From contig NZ_LYVP01000034.1 in assembly GCF_001984065.1 (NCBI RefSeq), positions 1-51,613 on the forward strand: a stretch of 51,613 bases of DNA, in the 5' to 3' direction. A program made the position numbers and the translations under genes. This DNA is from Pseudomonas sp. KK4 (GTDB lineage Bacteria > Pseudomonadota > Gammaproteobacteria > Pseudomonadales > Pseudomonadaceae). Shown piece after piece: positions 45,661 to 51,613 of the stretch (within the stretch, counting starts at the first letter, position 1; every line of letters begins with the position of its first letter). Under the pieces are notes generated by a model that was not told where the DNA came from, made no database searches, and saw only the letters and a program-made list of their open reading frames with translations.

Positions 45661-46436
45661 ATGAACGCTACTAAAGAACGTCTTGCCCAAAAGAAAGCAG
45701 AACTGAGCACACACCCGATTTTCTGCGAAATCAATTCACTGTCGTTATTACAGCGGTTTATGGAAACCCATGTGTTTGCCGTGTGGGATTTCATGTCGCT
45801 GACCAAACGCCTGCAGCAAGAGCTGACCTGTACCCATTTACCCTGGCTGCCACCGAGTGATCCACAGGCGGCACGTCTGATCAACGAAATCGTACTGGGT
45901 GAAGAGTCTGATGAACGCCCGGCCCAGGGTCACTACAGCCATTTCGAGCTGTACCTGGAGGCTATGCGCGAAGTCGGCGCCAGTACTGTCGCCGTCGAGC
46001 GCTTCGTAGCGCTGCAACGCGAAGGCGTGAGCTATGAGATGGCGTTGCAGAGCGTGGATGTCGACCCGCAAGCGGCGCGTTTTGTAAGGCATACGCTGCA
46101 CACGGCGTTGAACGCTCCGCGACACAGTGTCGCCGCGGCGTTCCTGCATGGGCGCGAGAGCGTCATACCGCAGATGTTCCAGCGCATTCTCGACGACTGG
46201 GGCATTGGCATCGACCAGGCGCCGACCTTCCGTTACTACTTGCAACGGCACATCGACGTCGATGCCCAAGACCATGGCCCTGCGGCGGAAAAACTTCTCG
46301 CAGGTTGGTCGATGGTGATCCGCAACGGCAGGCCGACGTGTACGCCAGCGCCCTGGCCGCCGTGGAAAGCCGCATCGCCCTGTGGGACGGCTTGCGCCTG
46401 AGCATGCGTGAACCTGTGTTGGAGGTGAACGCATGA
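45661..46436 (+). pseudogene. mgoB: MgoB/PvfA-type haem-oxygenase-like DUF3050 protein, frameshifted
   Basis: The first operon gene fits DUF3050, a haem-oxygenase-like helical fold: it has [11 protein letters not shown] near residue 38 and FELYLEAM near 100. GAGGG precedes the ATG. The frame is good for 214 codons, then near 46303 reading shifts: the original frame ends at 46401 (246 residues) with an unlikely Pro/Trp/Cys-rich tail. The other frame continues cleanly as [20 protein letters not shown] to a TGA at 46436 that overlaps the next ATG. One missing base near 46303-46304 explains this. Corrected length would be 258. It could be a real mutation or a sequencing error. Its role in the pathway is accessory and not settled. 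Confidence 0.85.
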
Positions 46437-47362
46437 ACGCCGCCGACTACCTGTCGTTCGCCGAAGCCTGGGAGAGCCGCGCCACCATCCGCACCCGCCC
46501 GCGTCGCGTGCTGGAGAACGACGATAAACTGATCTACCCCATGAGTCGCCAGCCACTGGTGCTCAGCGAAACCTTCCTGCGCGAATGCCCGGCGCAGCGC
46601 GACTTTGCCCTGGTGCAGACGCTGTACAAATTCATCAACGACGTGGTGATTTTCGAAACCGAGATCGTCGACAAGACCGCCCGCAGCATCGCCAAGAATC
46701 GCTTCGAACTGACCTTCCCTTTCGCCTGTCGCTACGACGCCATGACCGTGGTGGTCGATGAGGATTACCACGCACTGGTGGCCATGGATTTCATGCAGCA
46801 GACCGTGGCCATGACCGGCATTGCGCCCATCGAACTGCCGGATCAAATCGAGTTGAGCCGGGCTATCCCTGCGGCGGTCAATCTCGCGCCTGCGCATCTG
46901 CGCAGCGCCGTGGAACTGATCTGCGTGGCCATCGCCGAGAACACCGTGACCGGCGATGTGGCGGCCTTCGCCAAGGACGACACGATCAAGCAATCGATCA
47001 AGGGTTTGATGGCCGACCACTTGCTCGATGAGGGTCGGCACTCCGGCTTCTGGTCGCAGATGGTGCGCATCTACTGGCACACCGCGAGCGAAGACGATCG
47101 CCACTGCATCGCACAGATCCTGCCGGTGTTCATCGGCCATTACCTGACCAATGACATCCAGAAGTCTTTCGACTTGCGCCTGATCGACGCCTTGCCGATC
47201 AGTGACGCGGCACGTCAGGACCTGAGACGTGACGTGTCGCGGCTGGCCTTCCCGATTAATCACCATCACCCACTGCTGGCCAACATCGTGCGGTTTTTGC
47301 GCAGCAGCACGTTGCTCGATTCGCCGTGCGTGCAAAGCGCCTTGCGCGACTACCTGATCTGA
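46433..47362 (+). CDS. mgoC: AurF-like diiron N-oxygenase MgoC/PvfB
   Basis: The 309-residue non-haem diiron enzyme has all seven metal ligands in the AurF spacing: E75, E110, H113, E169, H196, E200 and H203 (DEDYH and HLLDEGRH motifs). It is expected to oxidise an amine nitrogen of the amino-acid-derived intermediate, giving the N-oxygen needed for a diazeniumdiolate or pyrazine N-oxide. GGAGG lies ahead of the ATG, inside the end of mgoB. It lies 10 nt before the NRPS gene. Substrate inferred from related clusters. Confidence 0.93.
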   Translation: MNAADYLSFAEAWESRATIRTRPRRVLENDDKLIYPMSRQPLVLSETFLRECPAQRDFALVQTLYKFINDVVIFETEIVDKTARSIAKNRFELTFPFACRYDAMTVVVDEDYHALVAMDFMQQTVAMTGIAPIELPDQIELSRAIPAAVNLAPAHLRSAVELICVAIAENTVTGDVAAFAKDDTIKQSIKGLMADHLLDEGRHSGFWSQMVRIYWHTASEDDRHCIAQILPVFIGHYLTNDIQKSFDLRLIDALPISDAARQDLRRDVSRLAFPINHHHPLLANIVRFLRSSTLLDSPCVQSALRDYLI

Positions 47363-47372
47363 GGAGCACATC

Positions 47373-50300
47373 ATGAGACGTCTCGACATTTTGCTGGTTG
47401 GACGAAGCCAGGGGTTGGCCGACCTGGGGCTGGAGCTTGAACGACACGGACATAGGCTGGCGCGGGTGACGACGTGCGACGCCCGTGCGCCGACTCGTGC
47501 GGATCTGCTGATTGAAGATGCAAGCCTGCATTGGCAGGAGCTCAGTGGCGTGCAGCGCCTGCGATTGCAATTGGGAGTCGACGTTGTCGGCGCGTCCGGC
47601 CTGCCATCACTGGAGTTGTTATTCAGCGTCGATTCCAGGCTCCTGAGTCGAGTGCCAATCGCCGATGAGCCTTCGGGTAACGGGCAGACACTGCGTCTGC
47701 GCGCGCTGGCGCAGCTGGTGGATCATGTGGCTTTGCTGGTGAGTCGCTACTCGCGGGATGCGGAGTATTTCAGCGGCGCCGAACCGATCGCCCGTGCTGA
47801 CTTCGAGAGGGTCGAAAACCTGCTGTATCTCGACAGTCTGGCCTTTGTTCACCGGCTTAATGCGACGACTGAACCTCGTCTGCTGGCGCTGGCTCAAGGG
47901 CCGATGATCGAGCGCCTGGAACAAAGCTTTGTTCGGTATGCCGAGCGGCCGGCGCTGAGGGTTGCAGGCAGTAGCCTCGACTATCGCCAGTTACATGCCC
48001 TGAGCCGGGCTATCCAAGAGCGTTTGCAGCCGTTGCTGGATCAGCATGAAGGGCCGTCGGTGGTGGGCATCTGCCTGCCGAAATGCGGTGTGCTGTATGC
48101 GGGGATTCTGGCAATCCTGGGCAGCGGTGCGGTGTACCTGCCGCTGGAGCCGAGTCATCCGCTGCAGCGTCAGCAATACATCCTGGCGAACGCTGGCGCA
48201 GTGTTGCTGCTGCATGACGGACAGCATCCTCTGGCGGCCGACATGCCGGGGCTGGATATCAGCCTTATTGGTGCCGATGAAGGCGACGTCGACCGCCCCC
48301 TGATGCGCCACCGTCCCGATCTCGGCGCGCCGTGCATGGCCCTCTACACCTCGGGTACCACTGGCCATCCCAAGGGCGTATTGCTCAGCCAGGCCAATCT
48401 TGCCCACTTCACGGCGTGGTACGCCGATTATGTGCAAGTGACCGAGCAGAGTCGGGTGTTGCAGTTTTCCTCGCTGAGTTTTGACTCGTCGCTGATCGAT
48501 ATTTTCCCGACCTTGTTGCAAGGGGCGCAGTTGATCGTGCCCGACGAGGAACAGCGTCGCGATCCGCTGCAACTGGTGGAGCTGATCCGCAGGCAGCATC
48601 TGAGTCACGCGTTTCTGCCGCCTGCACTGTTGAGCATCCTGCCGCTGGAGCAACTGCGCGGCCTCGATCATGTGATGACCGGAGGCGATGTCTGCGAGCC
48701 TTGGGTCATCGAGCAACTGACATGCCAGGGCAAGCTGTACAACCTTTACGGCCCCACCGAAGCCACGGTGCTGATCACCGCGCGGAAAATGCAGCCAGGC
48801 GATCTCAATCGGACCCTGGGCGGGCCTATTGCCAACAGTCAGGTGTTGATTCTCGATGAAGATTTGCAGCCGGTTCCTGATCGGGCAGTGGGCGAGTTGT
48901 ACATCGTCGGGCCTGGGGTTTGCCTGGGTTATCTGAATAACCCGCACCTGACGGCCGAGCGCTATGTTCACGTGACGCTGCCCGATGGCCGGAGTCTTCG
49001 CGCCTATCGAACTGGCGACATGGCCAAGTGGGCGGCGAACGGCATTGAGTTGTGCGGTCGCCGGGATAATCAGGTGAAGATCCGCGGCTTTCGGGTCGAG
49101 CCGGAAGAAATTGAACGCTGCCTGCGTGACAGCCAGTTGTATCGTCAGGTGGCGGTGGTGATCGACAGTCAGCGGCGGATACTTGCATTTCTCGCCAAGC
49201 CCCGGGAGAACAGGGTTGGTGTTGCTCGTGAGACGCTGAGGGCACATGCGGCGCAGTACTTGCCGGACTATATGCAGCCTCTGGCATGGACCGAACTGGC
49301 GACCTTGCCGTATGCCAGCAACGGCAAGGTCGACCGCAAGGCGTTGCTGGCGCTGCCAGTCAGTTGTGGCGACAACGTTGCGCGACGCTTACCGGTCAAC
49401 GCCGACGAAGCGTTGTTGCTTGAGATCTGGGCTGACCTGCTGGATCTGCCAACCCGTGAGATTTCCACTGACGAAAGCTTTTTCAATCTCGGCGGCCATT
49501 CGATCCTGCTGTCGCGGATGCTGCTGCGCTTGCGAGAAGCGTTCGGGCGAAGTATTTCGATCAACCGCTTCATCGAACAGCCCACCATCGCGAAACTGGC
49601 AACGCTGCTAAGGGGCTCAGGCACTGAAGAGGTACTGAGTGAACAGGCGATGGCAGATGCCTGCCGCGAACTTCAGGTACAGCCATTGCCCGCCGCGCGT
49701 ATGGGCGATGTGCATAAGGTGATCGTCACCGGTGCTAACAGTTTCGTCGGGGTACACATTGTCGAGGCGCTGCTGGCGTGGGGCGCCAGTGAAGTGGCTT
49801 GCCTGGTGCGCGATGGTCATGGGCAATCGGCGGCGGAGCGCTTCTGCGAGGCGCTGCGGGAGAACCGTTTGGAGCATCTGGACATGAGTCGGGTGCGGGT
49901 TTACGCGGCGGATATGACACAACCGTCGCTGGGACTTTCGGTTGCGGCTTACGAGCGGCTGGATCGGGAGTTCGGCGCTTTGGTGCATAACGCTGCCAAC
50001 GTCAATCACGTGCTCGATTACGAGTCGCTGGTACCGGACAACGTCGAACCGATTTTCGAGTGCCTGAGGCTGTGTGAAGGACGGAGCAAGAAAATCTTCA
50101 ATTTCGTCTCGACGCTTTCGGCCTCCAGCACAATTACCAGCGAAGGCCGAGTGCTCGAACTGCCTGCGGCGCAGACACCGCCAATCTACATCAGAAATGG
50201 CTACAACCTGTCCAAGTGGGTGGGCGAGCGGGTTCTTGAACGTGCCCGCCAGCGTGGTGTGTGGGTCAACCTCTATCGTCCCGGCAATATCAGTTTCAAC

Positions 50301-50789
50301 AGCCTCACCGGGGTCTGCCAACCGCACAAAAATCGCTTGATGCTGATGCTCAAGGGCTCGATTCAGCTCGGCCAGGTGCCGGAGTTCGCGCTTAATTTCG
50401 ACTTGATGCCGGTGGACTTCCTCGCCCGCTTCATCGCCTTCCATGCCAGCCGTTATCAGCTGGAAAAATCGGTGTTCAACCTGCACAACCCCGAGCCGCT
50501 GAGTTGGGACAACTATGTGGCGTCTTTTCGTGAAGCCGGTCGGGATTTTGCCCTGGTCAGCGTCGCTGATTGGCAGCGGCAACTTGTCCGGGTCGACAGC
50601 GATAACGCGTTGTTCGGTGTGCTGGGGTTCTATCTCAACGGCTTTGAGGAAGACATCGGCGACATCTCGCTGATTGGCCATGAAAACGCACAGGCGGGCG
50701 TTCGGCAGATGGGCGCGCGTTACCCGGAAAAATCTCCGGCGCTGCTGCGGCGGGGTTGCGACTACCTCAAGCAAATCAATTTCATCTGA
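47373..50789 (+). CDS. mgoA: Single-module NRPS (A-T-R) MgoA/PvfC
   Basis: The 1138-residue protein has an N-terminal region with no motif I know (about 1-185), an adenylation domain (LYTSGTTGHPKG 324-335, YGPTE 459-463, TGD 547-549, Lys652), a carrier domain (GGHS, Ser710) and a thioester reductase (VTGANSFVG 785-793; YxxxK at Y944/K948). There is no condensation or thioesterase domain, so one amino acid is loaded and released reductively as an aldehyde. By eye the specificity residues are D371 S372 I375 F414 M435 G437 L458 V466 L467 K652, a hydrophobic pocket fitting a branched amino acid such as Val or Leu. Relatives make PVF or leudiazen signals. Confidence 0.93.
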   Translation: MRRLDILLVGRSQGLADLGLELERHGHRLARVTTCDARAPTRADLLIEDASLHWQELSGVQRLRLQLGVDVVGASGLPSLELLFSVDSRLLSRVPIADEPSGNGQTLRLRALAQLVDHVALLVSRYSRDAEYFSGAEPIARADFERVENLLYLDSLAFVHRLNATTEPRLLALAQGPMIERLEQSFVRYAERPALRVAGSSLDYRQLHALSRAIQERLQPLLDQHEGPSVVGICLPKCGVLYAGILAILGSGAVYLPLEPSHPLQRQQYILANAGAVLLLHDGQHPLAADMPGLDISLIGADEGDVDRPLMRHRPDLGAPCMALYTSGTTGHPKGVLLSQANLAHFTAWYADYVQVTEQSRVLQFSSLSFDSSLIDIFPTLLQGAQLIVPDEEQRRDPLQLVELIRRQHLSHAFLPPALLSILPLEQLRGLDHVMTGGDVCEPWVIEQLTCQGKLYNLYGPTEATVLITARKMQPGDLNRTLGGPIANSQVLILDEDLQPVPDRAVGELYIVGPGVCLGYLNNPHLTAERYVHVTLPDGRSLRAYRTGDMAKWAANGIELCGRRDNQVKIRGFRVEPEEIERCLRDSQLYRQVAVVIDSQRRILAFLAKPRENRVGVARETLRAHAAQYLPDYMQPLAWTELATLPYASNGKVDRKALLALPVSCGDNVARRLPVNADEALLLEIWADLLDLPTREISTDESFFNLGGHSILLSRMLLRLREAFGRSISINRFIEQPTIAKLATLLRGSGTEEVLSEQAMADACRELQVQPLPAARMGDVHKVIVTGANSFVGVHIVEALLAWGASEVACLVRDGHGQSAAERFCEALRENRLEHLDMSRVRVYAADMTQPSLGLSVAAYERLDREFGALVHNAANVNHVLDYESLVPDNVEPIFECLRLCEGRSKKIFNFVSTLSASSTITSEGRVLELPAAQTPPIYIRNGYNLSKWVGERVLERARQRGVWVNLYRPGNISFNSLTGVCQPHKNRLMLMLKGSIQLGQVPEFALNFDLMPVDFLARFIAFHASRYQLEKSVFNLHNPEPLSWDNYVASFREAGRDFALVSVADWQRQLVRVDSDNALFGVLGFYLNGFEEDIGDISLIGHENAQAGVRQMGARYPEKSPALLRRGCDYLKQINFI

Positions 50790-50818
50790 TGTGCCACAAC
50801 CAACAACGGAGCAAAACC

Positions 50819-51274
50819 ATGAATACGCTGCAACCCGATACCTTGATCAAGAATCCCCAAGGCTGCCAGGTCGTCTCTTCGGTGGAAGTGCCCGCTGATG
50901 CTATGCAGGTCTGGGCCGTCGTCGGTGACTTTGCCGGCTTCGATCGGTTCATTCCCGCGCTGTCGCATATCGAAATGACTGGCGAGGGTGTGGCGTCCTT
51001 GCGAAAGAAGTTTTTCAAGGACGGCAACCTGGTGGTCGAGCAACTCAACTCCCGTGATGACCAAACCCTGAACATGACGTGGACCACGATCTACAACACC
51101 CTGGGGGTGGCCAATCTGTGGGCGGCGATGCAGGTCAAACCTTCGGGCCCGCAGAGATGCGTCGCGACCTGGAGCATCATTGCCGAGCCGGTAGAGGACG
51201 TGCCCGGGTTCAAGGATTTCGTTCAGGGGTTTGCCGATGATGCGATGGGGAATGTGCTGAAGCTATTTGCTTGA
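50819..51274 (+). CDS. mgoD: SRPBCC/polyketide-cyclase-like protein MgoD/PvfD
   Basis: The 151-residue soluble protein fits a START/SRPBCC helix-grip fold: SSVEVPADAMQVWAVVGDF at the start, RFIPALSHIEMTGEG, and a C-terminal helix (FVQGFADDAMGNVLKLF). Such folds bind small hydrophobic molecules. The ATG at 50819 has GGAG upstream; the longer frame starts inside mgoA and was rejected. It is the last gene of the operon, 29 nt after mgoA. A role in handling the product is inference. Confidence 0.88.
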   Translation: MNTLQPDTLIKNPQGCQVVSSVEVPADAMQVWAVVGDFAGFDRFIPALSHIEMTGEGVASLRKKFFKDGNLVVEQLNSRDDQTLNMTWTTIYNTLGVANLWAAMQVKPSGPQRCVATWSIIAEPVEDVPGFKDFVQGFADDAMGNVLKLFA

Positions 51275-51285
51275 ACACTTGGTGA

Positions 51286-51317
51286 AAAGCCAGCCTCTGA
51301 GGTCGGGGCTGGCTTTT
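51286..51317 (+). terminator. Terminator after mgoD
   Basis: AAGCCAGCC and GGCTGGCTTTT pair with an A-run before and a T-run after. It starts 11 nt past the mgoD stop and is probably bidirectional, shielding against the 5S operon coming from the other side. Confidence 0.85.
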
Positions 51318-51350
51318 CATGTCTGCGTTTTTTAATACCCCAGAAAGACA

Positions 51351-51380
51351 AAACCCCAACTGCTTTCGCAATTGGGGTTT
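51351..51380 (-). terminator. Terminator of the 5S rRNA (rRNA operon end)
   Basis: AAACCCCAA and TTGGGGTTT pair, with an inner TGC-TTTC-GCA. It lies 11 nt past the 3' end of the 5S gene on the minus strand. The same stem recurs at 51572-51601. Confidence 0.85.
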
Positions 51381-51391
51381 CGGAATTCAAT

Positions 51392-51507
51392 CTTGACGAT
51401 GACCTACTCTCACATGGGGAAACCCCACACTACCATCGGCGATGCATCGTTTCACTTCTGAGTTCGGGATGGGATCAGGTGGTTCCAATGCTCTATGGTC
51501 GTCAAGA
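51392..51507 (-). rRNA. rrf: 5S ribosomal RNA
   Basis: Reading the minus strand gives a Pseudomonas 5S sequence, including CCATAGAGCATTGGAACCAC, the conserved CCGAACTCAGAAGTGAAACG and the terminal GAGAGTAGGTCATCGTCAAG. The ends are set to the usual 116-nt annotation; the mature molecule may be a few bases longer. Confidence 0.96.
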
Positions 51508-51571
51508 AATTCTGTGACCAGCCCGTTACGAGTAACGATCCGGTGAAAATTGGTGACTTCTACTAAAAACA

Positions 51572-51601
51572 AAACCCCAACTGCTTTCGCAATTGGGGTT
51601 T
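51572..51601 (-). terminator. Second copy of the 5S-type terminator
   Basis: It is identical to the stem at 51351-51380, 221 nt away, and is followed by the same CGGAATTTAATC (one base changed) that precedes the 5S end at 51392. It therefore probably ends a second 5S copy just outside the window. Confidence 0.8.
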
Positions 51602-51613
51602 CGGAATTTAATC

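Noticed and set aside
45330..51320. mgo/pvf-type cluster as a recently mobile island
   Set aside because: Only the leader is AT-rich; the genes have ordinary composition, and no integrase, IS element or attachment repeat is seen.

Overview
The window reads as a chromosomal segment of a fluorescent-group Pseudomonas. The signs are high GC, dense short operons with ATGA overlaps, a LapD/LapG biofilm pair close to the P. fluorescens proteins, an mgo/pvf-type signal cluster, and many Pseudomonas-type intergenic palindromes (REP/BIME) with tips such as GTGGGAGCGGGCTTGCTCGC. The order cysA-cysW-cysT-sbp-oscA, EAL/GGDEF protein, desA, PAS-GGDEF protein matches what I recall of P. aeruginosa PA0280-PA0290. 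No insertion sequence, phage or CRISPR array was seen.

Layout: 0.1-4.3 kb, sulfate uptake on the minus strand (oscA, sbp, cysT, cysW, cysA). 4.6-10.4 kb, c-di-GMP enzymes around a fatty-acid desaturase, then a receiver-HDOD protein. 10.5-13.4 kb, GABA catabolism (gabD, gabT). 13.76 kb, tRNA-Arg(CCG). 13.9-17.1 kb, a small acidic protein and a coupled VWA lipoprotein / ECF sigma / putative anti-sigma operon. 17.2-22 kb, a PEBP protein, a Rieske-FAD reductase, a YdgA-like protein and a membrane protein of unknown function. 22.1-27.2 kb, a MarR-FUSC-DUF1656-HlyD-OMF efflux operon. 27.3-31.3 kb, DUF2789, a YbaK-type deacylase, an NfeD/slipin pair and a GT39-type membrane glycosyltransferase. 31.4-35.6 kb, a second tripartite pump (EmrB-, EmrA- and NodT-like). 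35.9-40.7 kb, an organosulfur-type locus (TauD-like dioxygenase, ABC transporter, LysR regulator). 40.9-45 kb, a small conserved protein, lapD, lapG and a GntR regulator. 45.6-51.3 kb, a four-gene mgoBCAD/pvfABCD-type operon. 51.4 kb, 5S rRNA with signs of a tandem second copy just beyond the window.

How the genes work together: the first operon imports sulfate, and the 36-40 kb locus probably imports and oxidises a sulfonate- or sulfate-ester-like compound when sulfate is scarce. LapD senses the c-di-GMP made and degraded by enzymes such as those at 4.6-9 kb and restrains the LapG protease. The mgo/pvf operon encodes a diiron N-oxygenase, a free-standing A-T-R NRPS and two accessory proteins. 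In relatives this set makes a diazeniumdiolate or pyrazine-N-oxide signal related to leudiazen and the pvf autoinducers.

Most notable: the first mgo/pvf gene carries an apparent one-base frameshift near 46303; its NRPS has an unassigned N-terminal region of about 185 residues; a REP palindrome lies in frame inside the 5' end of one outer-membrane efflux gene, and another supplies the stop codon of the EAL/GGDEF gene; and the 5S rRNA region shows a 221-nt tandem period.
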